Of a DNA stretch of 62,801 nt, positions 29,872-40,984 are shown piece by piece (the first letter of the stretch is position 1; each line of letters starts with the position of its first letter). Made by a program: the position numbers and the translations under genes. The DNA is from a virus: positions 1 to 62,801 of IMG/VR virus record IMGVR_UViG_3300028829_005419; one strand, written 5' to 3'. The notes under the pieces were generated by a model, which saw only the letters and a program-made list of their open reading frames with translations, was not told the DNA's origin and ran no database searches.

Positions 29872-30858
29872 ATGGCAAACAAGAAAAACCCAGCAATTAA
29901 TGAAAACCTCATTCCCAAATCCGATCGGGCCACTTATGACTCGCTGACAGAAGAAGGAAAAGCACAGTATTTTGGATTTGGAAAAGGAACAAGACGCAAC
30001 TTCGACGTTCCGGTATACATTTCTGTTAAAGAAGAGAAGGTTGTCAATAAAGGAAACTCTTTTATAGTTCTCGGCTTAGACAGACCAAGCAACATATTAT
30101 CAGGATATGGTGGCTCAAAAGATACTCACTGTGCTTCTATTGATATGGTTGCCGGCAGATTAGGATACAGAGCAGTCCATAGAGACAATAAGGGAAAACT
30201 TATAAATGTCGATCCTAACTTTAAGCTTGATGCTGCGCGCGTCTATATTTCACAGAAAGCAAATGTAGATTCATATTTCGGACTTCCAGAGGGCACAGTC
30301 GGTAATACCACCGGAGATAGTCCTCGCAGCACGGTGGCTTTGAAAGCAGATACATTAAGGTTCGTCGCGCGCGAAAATATAAAACTAGTAACCAGAACGG
30401 ATAAGGAAAACTCTCAAGGTGGAGACTTAACAAACGCATCCACCCAGGCTTATGGTATCGATCTAATCGCGATGAATGATGATTCGGATCTACAACCAAT
30501 GGTAAAGGGAGCGAACCTTCAAAGATGTTTAACTGAGACGATTGATGCTATCCACGATTTAAGAGAGCTTTTCAAAAACTTCCTTGAATACAACAGGACC
30601 CTAACGCAGGCTCTACTGACGCACACACACCGTTCGCCTTTTTATGGACAACTGACATCACCTGACTTTGAAAATCTATTACCGAAGGGCACAGAGGCTC
30701 TAATCAATACTCTCACCAATGTAGAGGTACAGTTAATGCTACACATGCAAAAGATGAGCGGCATCAAGCAAAACTATTTAGATACTCCCGCAGGAGCAGA
30801 GGCCACAGAAAATGATAAGGGTCTATTTATATTAAGCAAATATAACAGCACAAATTAA
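29872..30858 (+). CDS. Baseplate protein, probable spike/hub component
   Basis: 328 residues, no family named with certainty. There is a beta-rich middle (VARENIKLVTRTDKENSQG), then helices and THTHRSPFYGQ near residue 245. Directly behind the muramidase hub, the usual position of a spike or hub accessory protein. A virion component seems safe, the exact role not. Confidence 0.6.
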   Translation: MANKKNPAINENLIPKSDRATYDSLTEEGKAQYFGFGKGTRRNFDVPVYISVKEEKVVNKGNSFIVLGLDRPSNILSGYGGSKDTHCASIDMVAGRLGYRAVHRDNKGKLINVDPNFKLDAARVYISQKANVDSYFGLPEGTVGNTTGDSPRSTVALKADTLRFVARENIKLVTRTDKENSQGGDLTNASTQAYGIDLIAMNDDSDLQPMVKGANLQRCLTETIDAIHDLRELFKNFLEYNRTLTQALLTHTHRSPFYGQLTSPDFENLLPKGTEALINTLTNVEVQLMLHMQKMSGIKQNYLDTPAGAEATENDKGLFILSKYNSTN

Positions 30859-30865
30859 ATATATT

Positions 30866-33800
30866 ATGGTTATGTATAAAAATAGCACTTTTAATGTTCC
30901 GTTCTATGAAAAAGAAAGCGGACTTTACAAAGTAAAGATTAAAGTTAATAAGGATCTGCTTCCTCTTGCTCCGTTGGATGATGGAATAAAGGAGGCTGCT
31001 GTCCAAGAGTTCATAACCTCATACTTGCCAGAGTTTTATTCATACTTATTTGATGTTCAGTATTTCCAGACTAACTGCGATCCAAACTCTAATAAGCCTA
31101 GTTGTGATATTAGTATCATAGATGTTGCTTCTGAAATAAAAGATGAGTTAAAGAATCTGGTCAGGGTTGACACGAGCTATGAAACGAGCCCCCCTGGTCC
31201 AAAAATCGTTGTTGTATTAAACCTTAGATATGACTTCGACAGCAAAAGAGAAGAACTAGAAGCTGACAGCAAGATGCCGCTCTATGAGCCTAACTTAGAT
31301 TTCTTTAATGAGAGAGAAGGTATAGGAAGCTCTATTGCTGAGACGACGCTCACAGTAGGAACAATCGGTACTGAGAACAAGCTTTTAAATAATGGACTAA
31401 AGACTTTTGATTCTCAGTATAAAGGCTTTGAGGGTCAAATAGACTTAAATGTTGACTTTGGATATATGAGTATCGCCGCGACAAAGATACTCAACCTGTT
31501 AGTAACAGAACTTACAAGACAGCTGCGGATCCAGTCTCCAAGTTATGACTTTTCGGAAGCAGATACTTTAACTCTTTTGTTCGGCAAGAAGAACGGAAAG
31601 ATAGCGATATCTGGAATAAACTATCTTTTGATAGAAAAATCGATTCAAAGCGAGCCACTCAAGATAGGCTACTTCTCAATCGCTAAATATAACAAACTCT
31701 TACAGGATCCGCTTACATTGGCGCTCCTAAGAAACTACCGGAATGTCCTAACATCCATTCAGGGCGCGAACAACTCAGGAACAAGTTATTCATTTTTTGA
31801 TTTCTTGGACGATGATACAGTAAAAGATTCTCTTAACCGTCCCCCCGGCACCGTTTTCGACAACTTTAATCCGCAGCCTAAGAAAGAACTAGATAATATA
31901 CTACTAAAAGTAGCTAATGAATATGGTCTCATAGATGTCAATAATGTTGATTCGTTAGAAAAAAGCTTTAAAGATTACTTTGATACAGATGAACTACAAA
32001 AACTAAAACAAGAAGTAGCGGATAACCCAGATGTTTACAAGAGAGTGGCAGCAGCCCAGAAGGCTAAAGTATTAAATACCGGTGTTGAGGTAACTAAGGT
32101 AATAGGAAGAGTTCTAGAAGACGGCCCTTTTGGTTTTATGGATCAAAACCCGGAGCTTAAATATCTTTTTAGACAACTGGGAATAGATGAACTAGCCAAA
32201 GAAGCTTTTATATGTATGACATTTGGCATGAATGTAGAGCTAGGTAGAATCAATAAAGCTGTACAGAATGCGCTAGTTAGGTCCTCATCGTCCATATACT
32301 ACCCTCCCGATAAGCCAAAATCATCCCCAATCAATCAACCAAGTATTGATCTGGAAATGTTTAAGCCTTTTACTATTTCTGGGGACTTATGGAAAGAGAT
32401 AGAGAAGACGATCATCGACACAATCCAGCAAACTGTATTGGAAGTTATTAAAAAGGTTGCCGAACTACTAAGAGAAAACTGTAATCTAAATACGCCAAGA
32501 TCCTCAGACTATGGAGCCAATGACTTAGTTGATTTTATAGATAACAATCCTAATCCGGAAAACAGTTTGCTTCCTACTGTTGGCGCCGGTTCTCAACTAG
32601 ACCAGTTATCAAGCAAAAATGGGTTGTCAAACGAACAAATATTACAATATTTAAGTGATCTATCAGTTATATTAAGTTCAATCGATATATGCATCCTTCT
32701 TCTTAACCGCGAAGACGCGCCGGACAGCTTATTGGACAACATTTTAGAGTTCAACCAAGACTACTCATTGGATGTTGTAAGAAATAACCTTAACTCAACA
32801 TCAGATATACTAGGCTTTTTTGCTGATTTATCAGCAGTTATAGACGCAACATCTTTATGTAATCAAATAGCAAATGAACTTTACGAGATAAACCAAGATA
32901 ATGTTTGTTTGAATGAGGGAGATTTAGCAGACGAAAATCTACAAGAACTTTTGGATCTTATTGAGAATGGCCTAACGGTTAATCCTCCGAATTTTGATTT
33001 AGAGTGTCCGGATAGCGAGTTTGTTGACCCAACAATCTCTAAGTCAATCCCCGAGACGTTCAATGTTTTGGCAGAAACTGTTCAGTTACAGTTTATATCA
33101 TCAGCAGATTCGGCAAAAGAGATTTTGTTGGAACCGGTTTTACAAAACCAGTCACCGGTTCTGGACTCTTTCGTGAACGCAGGCATTGAGCCTTCTGGTT
33201 CTGCTATCAACTTGGACTTCTTGACAGCGATTATAACTGCTCTCGAAGGAGTAGGTAATACAATAGATTTAGACAACTGCCCCGTAGATCTGCCAAGTGC
33301 CTTAGGGTTTGACCTAAATACTTTGGAAGACGGTGGCGCCGCAGTTCTCGGGATATTGTCGGATACGTTAAATGATCCTGAGTTTACAAATGGAATCACC
33401 GGAATAGCAAACAAACTAGAACAACTAAATGATCCACAGGCAGCTGCGAACCCGGTATTTACAACATACAAGTTTAACCAAGAGTTCATAAACAGGTTTA
33501 GAGATTACATACAGCCAGACACATTCAGTTATAATGCCACTGAGTTGTCAACCACGACACAAAAATTTTATAGTTCTAGAATCACAGTTCAAGGAGTTGA
33601 AGGTGCTAATCAAGATTATGAAGATTTAGAGCTATTATTTAAGTTTGATAATCCTACTGATGTTCCATTTTATCAAGAACAGTCTCTGATTGGTTCAGGA
33701 CCTAGCCCCGATGCGCAATCGACACTGCCAGTTATCGGTGGTGACTCTGGCACCATTCCGTTTTTTGAAGCACAATCCGACATAGACTCTGGTCCTAATC

Positions 33801-35659
33801 CGGATGAGGAGGATATATTTGAGAGTATTACAGATATTGAGGATGAAGAGATTTCAGATGTAGCACAAGACCAAGCACAATCCGGTCTTGCCCGCGATAT
33901 TGAGCCGATAACGAGAACTCCAAACAGTCTTTCCTTGATATACCCAGCCAGAGGAGAAACACAAAACGACTCACAGTTAAAAATAGATTTCAATCTGGAT
34001 CGGTTCTATCAAAACAATGCGGAAGATGAAATCCTAGGAGGTGAAAAGTTTGCGACAGCAGCAGAATGGACCACCTCAGAACCACAGGAACAGGAAAATG
34101 TTTTAGAGAATGTAAATGTTTTCGCACAGAAGTTTGCCCAACCGTTCCTAGATTCTCTTAGCGAGCAAACTCTAGATATGGATAAAGAAGTCTATTACAG
34201 TGACTTCCCGAGAGTATACGGACAGTTGGTAGAGAACGCCTTTGAATATATCTTGGACAACGGAATATTTGACGCAGCAACATTACAATCCTTAAACTTT
34301 TTTAGCCAAACAGATAACTGTCCTCCTGATGAACTAGGAGATTTTCTAGATATCCAAGGTATCATCAATCAAATGATTGAGGAATATAAAGAATCAGCTT
34401 GTAGTGGCGAGGATGTTCCATTAAGTTCAAAGGTTAGAAATGTTATAAAGTATGGAATGTATCTGCTAATGGTTCAAATACACATAGCAGAAACTATCAT
34501 CAAGAATATTTTTGTTATGTCGGCGTATAACATCGACAACATTCTTGACAGAAACAGTTTTGTGTTCACCTTTATAAGATCACAAATATTACAATCGCTA
34601 TTAACTTACTTTGATAATATTGAGCCATCAGCAGAAAATAGAATACGAATGGACTTAACTTCCTATTTCAACTTAAAGTCGCAAAGATCAGTTGTTGTTA
34701 ATAGGGGAGGTATACTATATCTCGATGGTTCCGTCGCGATCCCTGCCGGCACACAGTTTTCGGTAACAGATGAAGACACCTTCTTTGGGTTTGATGAGAT
34801 ACTGGACTTCCTAATAACAGATAGGATTGATAGAAGCAGGCAAGCAATCAACAATGCGTTGCGAAAAGCGCTCCCGAATACAAATCAAATGTCGTTTAAC
34901 GAGTCTATATTGAGAACTCTCCCGGGAATAACAGTTGGGAACGATGATCCTGCTGCTATTTCTAGCGCGCTGTCTCAACTGACTCCATCATCAATAGAGG
35001 TCCTAAATATTCCAGAAACTGGCTTAATGATGACAATGAAACTTTCGGGAGAAAATGCTGCGGTTGCTGCGGAAGAGCAATATGAGAATCTATTAACCTC
35101 TGAAAGACAAGATAGAAATCTAGATCCTCTGCCCGTTTCCGCATCTGATTTTGGGAATGTTATATATCCAAGCCAGCAAAATCCATTAACGCAAGTACAA
35201 CAAAGATACGTTAATGAAACAGTGATCGAGAATACAAATACAAATAGAATCTTTGTTCATATATCTAGCACATCCACAGAGGATGAGTATTGGGCACTTA
35301 ACACAGCCAGAAGCCTTATTCAGTCAGATTATCCGAATGCTGTTTTAACAGAAGCAATACCCGGAGTTGCTATATTACTCGGAGGAGCAGAAAATCCAGT
35401 AATAAGATATGGGTGGCAAGTTAAGGGAACTTTAGATGAAACACAACAAACCGATAATGATTCTGGGTTTTCTGAGCCAGTCAGCGAAGAAGACATTACA
35501 GGACGCCGTTATTTTAAGTTATGGTTTAAACGAGGGACAAATGTTTATAGATTGTTAGATTTAGGATACAGAAACGAAGGGTTTGCTCCTGTTTCATCAG
35601 ATAGTCAACAGACAAGTGGAGGGATCCCTGTGGGTGGTTTGCCATCTATACCATCATAG
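30866..35659 (+). CDS. Large virion structural protein (1597 residues)
   Basis: A very long acidic protein with no recognised enzyme motif. Helical and beta-rich regions alternate. A low-complexity Pro/Asp/Glu-rich linker lies at about residues 930-1010, with a duplicated FYEQ/FFEAQS..SGP.P motif near 935-970. It sits between the hub and the gp25-like gene, so it should be a baseplate or tail protein. It is far larger than any T4 baseplate gene in this position. Confidence 0.6.
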   Translation: MVMYKNSTFNVPFYEKESGLYKVKIKVNKDLLPLAPLDDGIKEAAVQEFITSYLPEFYSYLFDVQYFQTNCDPNSNKPSCDISIIDVASEIKDELKNLVRVDTSYETSPPGPKIVVVLNLRYDFDSKREELEADSKMPLYEPNLDFFNEREGIGSSIAETTLTVGTIGTENKLLNNGLKTFDSQYKGFEGQIDLNVDFGYMSIAATKILNLLVTELTRQLRIQSPSYDFSEADTLTLLFGKKNGKIAISGINYLLIEKSIQSEPLKIGYFSIAKYNKLLQDPLTLALLRNYRNVLTSIQGANNSGTSYSFFDFLDDDTVKDSLNRPPGTVFDNFNPQPKKELDNILLKVANEYGLIDVNNVDSLEKSFKDYFDTDELQKLKQEVADNPDVYKRVAAAQKAKVLNTGVEVTKVIGRVLEDGPFGFMDQNPELKYLFRQLGIDELAKEAFICMTFGMNVELGRINKAVQNALVRSSSSIYYPPDKPKSSPINQPSIDLEMFKPFTISGDLWKEIEKTIIDTIQQTVLEVIKKVAELLRENCNLNTPRSSDYGANDLVDFIDNNPNPENSLLPTVGAGSQLDQLSSKNGLSNEQILQYLSDLSVILSSIDICILLLNREDAPDSLLDNILEFNQDYSLDVVRNNLNSTSDILGFFADLSAVIDATSLCNQIANELYEINQDNVCLNEGDLADENLQELLDLIENGLTVNPPNFDLECPDSEFVDPTISKSIPETFNVLAETVQLQFISSADSAKEILLEPVLQNQSPVLDSFVNAGIEPSGSAINLDFLTAIITALEGVGNTIDLDNCPVDLPSALGFDLNTLEDGGAAVLGILSDTLNDPEFTNGITGIANKLEQLNDPQAAANPVFTTYKFNQEFINRFRDYIQPDTFSYNATELSTTTQKFYSSRITVQGVEGANQDYEDLELLFKFDNPTDVPFYQEQSLIGSGPSPDAQSTLPVIGGDSGTIPFFEAQSDIDSGPNPDEEDIFESITDIEDEEISDVAQDQAQSGLARDIEPITRTPNSLSLIYPARGETQNDSQLKIDFNLDRFYQNNAEDEILGGEKFATAAEWTTSEPQEQENVLENVNVFAQKFAQPFLDSLSEQTLDMDKEVYYSDFPRVYGQLVENAFEYILDNGIFDAATLQSLNFFSQTDNCPPDELGDFLDIQGIINQMIEEYKESACSGEDVPLSSKVRNVIKYGMYLLMVQIHIAETIIKNIFVMSAYNIDNILDRNSFVFTFIRSQILQSLLTYFDNIEPSAENRIRMDLTSYFNLKSQRSVVVNRGGILYLDGSVAIPAGTQFSVTDEDTFFGFDEILDFLITDRIDRSRQAINNALRKALPNTNQMSFNESILRTLPGITVGNDDPAAISSALSQLTPSSIEVLNIPETGLMMTMKLSGENAAVAAEEQYENLLTSERQDRNLDPLPVSASDFGNVIYPSQQNPLTQVQQRYVNETVIENTNTNRIFVHISSTSTEDEYWALNTARSLIQSDYPNAVLTEAIPGVAILLGGAENPVIRYGWQVKGTLDETQQTDNDSGFSEPVSEEDITGRRYFKLWFKRGTNVYRLLDLGYRNEGFAPVSSDSQQTSGGIPVGGLPSIPS

Positions 35660-35668
35660 GGATTTATT

Positions 35669-37228
35669 ATGACAACTTATTTTATCGGCCAAAACACAAC
35701 AGATCGCAATGCTGCAATCAGCAGCATAAATGAACTACATAGCGAGTTAGGATTGCCTTTATCTGACGCTGGAAATGGAGGTCCCGGTTTTAGTTTTCAG
35801 CCTGATGAGCCTGAGCCTGTTACTCCTACAAAAGGAAACCTAGGTGATGCCAACTCTTCGCGTCGTGAGTTATGGTTGGAGTTGTTGGAAGATTCAAGTC
35901 GGACAATCCAGAGAGCAGCAGACTTATTTAGCAATACTCCGCTAGACTTTAAGCAGCAAATATTCCCAGAGTTTAATATAGATCAATGGTATACAGACTT
36001 AAATTTTCAGACAACTGACTTGACAAACTTCCTCTCATACACACGCGCAGATGCCGAGAGATTCTTTTGGAGCCAGTTAGTCCAGCCCCCCGATGACGTT
36101 CGTACCTATACAGTTCGAAACCTAATCTTAATATATCAGGTTCTTCTTGGAGATTTTTCCTATGATGTTTTCCCCAGGCCCCCGGGTCCCCCCAGCGGAC
36201 CTTCACTAAATGGCAGATTAGGACGATGGACACCCACTCGCGTCGAGAACCTGTTGTTTGTTCTTAATCAAGAGTTAGATTTAAGACAAGAAGCTGTTTC
36301 TACTGCTGTATCCACACAAGAACATCTTATTAAGACTCTTGGGATTGATTATAAAGATGATGATATAAGTTTTATTCTTAATAATCAAAACTTTGACAGG
36401 TTCTTCTCAACTACATTTGATTCAGATACGATATCTTTAATACCCTTAATACATAACTTTTATCTTACATCAGAGTATTTTCAAGGCATTAACAACGCCT
36501 TTGTCGCGCCAAAAGATAGGGTATTAAGTATATTATTATCTACGATCGCAAATGATAATAACTTTGATTCAACACCAGACTTATCTAGACCTGCCTCCAA
36601 TGCGGCAGTAGCAAGTTCAACCGGGCAAGATCAGAATGCTGCCTTTAACTCGGCAGCAAGAGACTTTATTCTCAAGATGATTATTAAGACACCGATTGAC
36701 ATCTTGAAGGGACTCACAGAACTGATCGATCCACACGTTGCGATATCCAAAGTGATTAAGACCGGAACGGGATTTGCTTTCAATGAACTAGCAGCCGCAA
36801 TAGATCCTGCTGTAAGAGCTGCCAATGAACAAATAGCTGCAGCCACAGAAGAACTTCTTATACCTATTGAGCCAAACTTAACAGGCGAAGATCTATTATC
36901 AATTCTTTTCTGCTTGGTCGAGAATGGAATGAATGCTGGACTCGAAGGTACCGACCGCCCCACGGCAGAGATACCAGAGAACTTCTTCCCGCGAATATCG
37001 ATAGATGGTGTAGATTTTACAGGCACTGTATCTGGAATGCTAATGATGCCGCCGAGTCCTCTGGGATTGATTTATTTGCTATTGGAACTACTTAAAAATG
37101 ATATTACAAACCAAACGCAAAATGTTGTTGATGCTAGCGCCCAAAATGCTAACGAAAACGAGTGTAGTGATCAAGTAGACCCAGTTACCGAAGAATCTCC
37201 ATGTGGGGATACTGAGGAACAAACTTAG
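35669..37228 (+). CDS. Baseplate-region structural protein
   Basis: 519 residues, unknown family. The N-terminal half is Pro-rich (residues 30-60) and helical; a long helical segment follows at about 320-400 (DILKGLTELIDPHVAISKV). The C-terminus is acidic and cysteine-containing (ENECSDQVDPV). Located immediately before gp25, it is probably part of the baseplate. Confidence 0.55.
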   Translation: MTTYFIGQNTTDRNAAISSINELHSELGLPLSDAGNGGPGFSFQPDEPEPVTPTKGNLGDANSSRRELWLELLEDSSRTIQRAADLFSNTPLDFKQQIFPEFNIDQWYTDLNFQTTDLTNFLSYTRADAERFFWSQLVQPPDDVRTYTVRNLILIYQVLLGDFSYDVFPRPPGPPSGPSLNGRLGRWTPTRVENLLFVLNQELDLRQEAVSTAVSTQEHLIKTLGIDYKDDDISFILNNQNFDRFFSTTFDSDTISLIPLIHNFYLTSEYFQGINNAFVAPKDRVLSILLSTIANDNNFDSTPDLSRPASNAAVASSTGQDQNAAFNSAARDFILKMIIKTPIDILKGLTELIDPHVAISKVIKTGTGFAFNELAAAIDPAVRAANEQIAAATEELLIPIEPNLTGEDLLSILFCLVENGMNAGLEGTDRPTAEIPENFFPRISIDGVDFTGTVSGMLMMPPSPLGLIYLLLELLKNDITNQTQNVVDASAQNANENECSDQVDPVTEESPCGDTEEQT

Positions 37229-37238
37229 GAGAGGATAA

Positions 37239-37637
37239 ATGCCGTCCGGACTTTCGCCAAAACTTCCATTAACTGTAAGTGAAGTATTTGGCCCATATAA
37301 CTTAAATACAAATTTTGAAGATTTAGCAAAGCAGAATCTAAAAATGCTTATTCTTACCATCCCGGGTGAAAGGATAATGGATCCAAACTTTGGCGTAGGT
37401 TTGCGCAGGTATTTATTTGAGTTAAATGATAGTAATACCTACTCTAATATATCTTCAAGAATAAGAGAGCAAACGCAGAGATACTTAAGATACATTCGCA
37501 TTGACGATATACAGTTTCAGATACCAGAAGACAATCCAGATATATTTCCACATAACTTATCTGTTTCAATATTATTTACAATATTGCCACTCCAACGTTC
37601 AACAGCACTGCAAATTGATGTCGACCAACCTATTTAG
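37239..37637 (+). CDS. Baseplate wedge protein, gp25-like
   Basis: 132 residues, the normal length. Residues 25-65 show the gp25/GPW signature: NTNFEDLAKQNLKMLILTIPGERIMDPNFGVGLRRYLFE. These residues form the short protein that helps start sheath assembly in contractile tails. The next gene is the gp6-like wedge, the same order as in T4 and in many contractile phages. Confidence 0.85.
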   Translation: MPSGLSPKLPLTVSEVFGPYNLNTNFEDLAKQNLKMLILTIPGERIMDPNFGVGLRRYLFELNDSNTYSNISSRIREQTQRYLRYIRIDDIQFQIPEDNPDIFPHNLSVSILFTILPLQRSTALQIDVDQPI

Positions 37638-37648
37638 AGAAGTAAACT

Positions 37649-39448
37649 ATGCCTAAGAAACTACAACCAATCGATTACACAAGTCGCGACTTTGATTCTA
37701 TTCGTAGGGATTTAGAGAACTACGCTAAAAGATATTACCCCGATAACTATAAAGATTTCAACAAGGCATCTTTTGGTTCATTGATGCTGGATACGGTTTC
37801 GTATATTGGCGACATCTTATCTTTTTATCTAGATTATCAAACAAACGAGTCCTTCTTAGAAACATCGATCGAATATAACAATGTAGTGCGCCTTGCGCGC
37901 CAGATGGGGTTCAAACTAAACACTAGCCCCTCATCTTATGGCTTGCTTACTTTTTATGTCCAAGTGCCGTCTGATAACAACACTGCTGGTCCAAATCTAG
38001 ACTATGCTCCGGTGTTACGGGCTGGATCCATTTTCTCTTCAACTGGTGGAGGTCTGTATACTTTACTAGAAGATGTTGACTTCGCTGTCTCTACAAACCA
38101 AGTTGTCGTTGGAACTGTTGATTCTACAACCGGAAACCCAACAAACTATGTGATTCGATCACAAGGTAGAGCAGTTTCAGGACGAACCTTATTTAAAGAG
38201 ACCACGGTAGGACAGTTCCAGAGATTCTTACGTGTAGATCTAGAAAACAGTAGAGTAGCAGAAGTACTCTCTGTTACTGATACAGAAGGTCACGAATACG
38301 TTGAAGTAGATCACCTATCTCAAAACGTTGTATACAAGGCAATAAGAAATACGAACACATCAACTAACTCTACTGTTAGAAACATTCTCAAAGCAGTCCC
38401 GGTTGCCAGAAGGTTTACAGTCGAAAGAGAAGGAAACAAAACATACTTACAGTTTGGGTATGGTTCTGATTCAGAGTTGTTGTCCAACTCGGTAGCGGAT
38501 CCTAGCAATCTTGTTTTGGATTTGAATGGCAGAACTTATATAACTGACTTGGATTTTGATCCAACAAAACTTATAAGCACCGATAAGTTTGGAATCGCAC
38601 CAGCAGATACATCCCTAAGAATAGGTTATAGAGTCAACTTAACAAATGATGTTAATGCTGCTGAAAACACCATAGTCGGTGTCGATCGCCCGATATTTAG
38701 GTTTGCCTCGCAAGGGTCACTATCGCAGGCATTAAGAAATGGTGTTGTATCATCCCTGGAAGTGCTAAACGAGGAGCCTTTTGTTGGCGATGTCTCGCTA
38801 CCTTCCACATCAGAGGTTAAACAAAGAGTATTTGGATTTTACGCAACTCAAAATAGAGCAGTCACAATCCAAGATTACCAGTCCATTTGTTATGGAATGC
38901 CAGCCAAGTTTGGTTCTATTAAAAGAGCAGCCGTAGTTAGAGACTTTGATGAGTTTAAGAGAAATCTTAACATCTATGTTATATCACAAAACACTAGTGG
39001 AAAGTTGCTACCTGCCAACACAACACTTAAAAACAACTTAAAAAACTGGCTTATACAATATAAGGTAGTTAATGATACTATTGATATATTGGATGCGGAG
39101 ATAGTAAACTTTGGGATTAACTATTCCGTTGCGATAGATCTAAACACCAACCGATATACTGTTATTAGCCGAGCAAACAACGCGATTAGAGATTTTCTAA
39201 TAAAGAATCAGTATGATATAGGCGAGTCTATCCTAATAACAGATTTCTATAAAGTTCTTCAAAAGGTGAATGGGATTATTGATGTTGTTGATTTGGAAAT
39301 CGTTGGGAAATCCGGCGCATCGTATGCGAGCACATCATTTAACTTTACAGATAACCTATCAGCAGATGGCAGAAGAATAGAAGGCAAGAACAATGCTGTG
39401 TTTGAACTTAAGTTTGCCAACATTGATATTAAGGGAGCTATTAGATAA
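37649..39448 (+). CDS. Baseplate wedge protein, gp6/baseplate J-like
   Basis: 599 residues. It starts LQPIDYTSRDFDSIRRDLENY and continues with FGSLMLDTVSYIGDILSFYLDYQTNE, the known start of gp6-like wedges. AVTIQDYQSICYGMP near residue 405 and the C-terminal LQKVNGIIDVVDLEI correspond to the baseplate J-like core. It builds the wedge ring that opens on contraction. It shares one base with the next gene (TAATG). Confidence 0.85.
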   Translation: MPKKLQPIDYTSRDFDSIRRDLENYAKRYYPDNYKDFNKASFGSLMLDTVSYIGDILSFYLDYQTNESFLETSIEYNNVVRLARQMGFKLNTSPSSYGLLTFYVQVPSDNNTAGPNLDYAPVLRAGSIFSSTGGGLYTLLEDVDFAVSTNQVVVGTVDSTTGNPTNYVIRSQGRAVSGRTLFKETTVGQFQRFLRVDLENSRVAEVLSVTDTEGHEYVEVDHLSQNVVYKAIRNTNTSTNSTVRNILKAVPVARRFTVEREGNKTYLQFGYGSDSELLSNSVADPSNLVLDLNGRTYITDLDFDPTKLISTDKFGIAPADTSLRIGYRVNLTNDVNAAENTIVGVDRPIFRFASQGSLSQALRNGVVSSLEVLNEEPFVGDVSLPSTSEVKQRVFGFYATQNRAVTIQDYQSICYGMPAKFGSIKRAAVVRDFDEFKRNLNIYVISQNTSGKLLPANTTLKNNLKNWLIQYKVVNDTIDILDAEIVNFGINYSVAIDLNTNRYTVISRANNAIRDFLIKNQYDIGESILITDFYKVLQKVNGIIDVVDLEIVGKSGASYASTSFNFTDNLSADGRRIEGKNNAVFELKFANIDIKGAIR

Positions 39449-40977
39449 TGGCGATTCTCAGATATACTGCTAGCGCAGATAATACGATTACAAATGCTTA
39501 TGAAGCCAATCTTGTAACTAGAGGTTCTGGCTCGAACATGGGTTATGCCGATTCTTTAGAAGTGTTTTCTATTTACGGACAAGAGTCAGGATCTGCCGGA
39601 CAATCACAGGAACTATCCAGAATCTTGATTGACTTTCCGGTTTCTAAGGTTTCTGCCGATCGAACGGCAGGTACAATACCGGCATCTGGTTCAGTTTCAT
39701 TCTTTTTAAAAATGTTCAACGCAGAACATCCCTTTACTTTACCACAAGACTTTAACTTAGTTGTTGCTCCAATCTCGCAGTCTTGGAATGAAGGCACCGG
39801 TCTTGATATGGATGAGTATCAAGATCTTGGAACATCCAACTGGATTAAAACTAATAGCAGCACATCTTGGACTAGTGTTGGTGGCGATTACTTATCTCAA
39901 GACAACTATAATGTTAGATTTGAGAAAGGGTATGAGAATCTAGAGTTAGATGTTACTACTGTTGTAGAGAACTGGATTACTGGCGCCACTGGCGGCGAGT
40001 ATAACAACTATGGATTCGGTATTCGTCTAACAGCATCTCAGGAAGCTTATTTTTCATCTTCTTTGGGAACAAACTCTGGTTCTATAATCCAGAATACTGT
40101 CGGGGCAACTCAATCATATTACACAAAGAAGTTCTTTGCCCGATCGAGTGAGTTCTTTTTTAAGCGTCCTGTTTTGGAAGCGCGCTGGGACTCGCGTGTC
40201 CAAGACGACAGAGAGAACTTTTACTTCTCTTCATCCCGGGCGCCGGCAGAATTTAACTTAAATAGCCTGTATTTCTACAACTATGTAAGAGGCGGATTGA
40301 GAAACCTCCCATCAGTTGGCACAGGAGACTTATCAGTATCTTTCTACTCAAGTTCTTTTGGAACACCAACCGGCTCAGCAATCGCATTATCAGCAGGAGG
40401 AAGCACGGTCTCTGCCGGCGATACAAACGCTACGGCAAGTTATGTGAGTCCTGGCATCTATTCTTGTGATGTGGCTCTTACGGCGGCTTCTACACCCCTT
40501 CAAGAGATACACGATGTATGGCACTCCGGGGGAGTAGAGTTCTTTACTGGCTCATTCTATCCAGAGTTGATGCCAACTTACGATAGTGCCCCAACATTCA
40601 ATAGGATTACATCTTGTAGAAATCTTAAAAAGAAGTATTCGAGACAAGATACAGCAAGATTTAGGTTCTTTGTTCGCGATAGGAACTGGTCTCCAACGAT
40701 CTATACAGTTGCGACAGCAAACAATCCAACTGATATTATTGAGAGTGCTTCATACGGTGTATATCGCGTAACAGATAATCTGTCAGCAGTCCCTTACGGA
40801 ACTGGTTCGGATTACAGCACTTACTTATCCTACGACAAAGAAGGCAACTACTTTGATTTAGATATGTCTCTTTTGGAAGCAGACTATATGTATGAGATAA
40901 GATTATCTTATTATAATGACAGCATTAATTCTTGGCAAGAGCAACCTCAAACGTTCAAATTTAGAGTTGAAGAATAG
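39448..40977 (+). CDS. Virion protein with DNRLRE-like beta domain
   Basis: 509 residues. The N-terminal 190 residues resemble the DNRLRE-type beta-sandwich (YADSLEVF ... LDVTTVVENWITG), found in surface and adhesion proteins. The rest is beta-rich with many Ser and Tyr. As it follows the wedge gene, it is likely a tail or baseplate component that could bind a surface sugar. Confidence 0.6.
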   Translation: MAILRYTASADNTITNAYEANLVTRGSGSNMGYADSLEVFSIYGQESGSAGQSQELSRILIDFPVSKVSADRTAGTIPASGSVSFFLKMFNAEHPFTLPQDFNLVVAPISQSWNEGTGLDMDEYQDLGTSNWIKTNSSTSWTSVGGDYLSQDNYNVRFEKGYENLELDVTTVVENWITGATGGEYNNYGFGIRLTASQEAYFSSSLGTNSGSIIQNTVGATQSYYTKKFFARSSEFFFKRPVLEARWDSRVQDDRENFYFSSSRAPAEFNLNSLYFYNYVRGGLRNLPSVGTGDLSVSFYSSSFGTPTGSAIALSAGGSTVSAGDTNATASYVSPGIYSCDVALTAASTPLQEIHDVWHSGGVEFFTGSFYPELMPTYDSAPTFNRITSCRNLKKKYSRQDTARFRFFVRDRNWSPTIYTVATANNPTDIIESASYGVYRVTDNLSAVPYGTGSDYSTYLSYDKEGNYFDLDMSLLEADYMYEIRLSYYNDSINSWQEQPQTFKFRVEE

Positions 40978-40984
40978 TTAAAGT

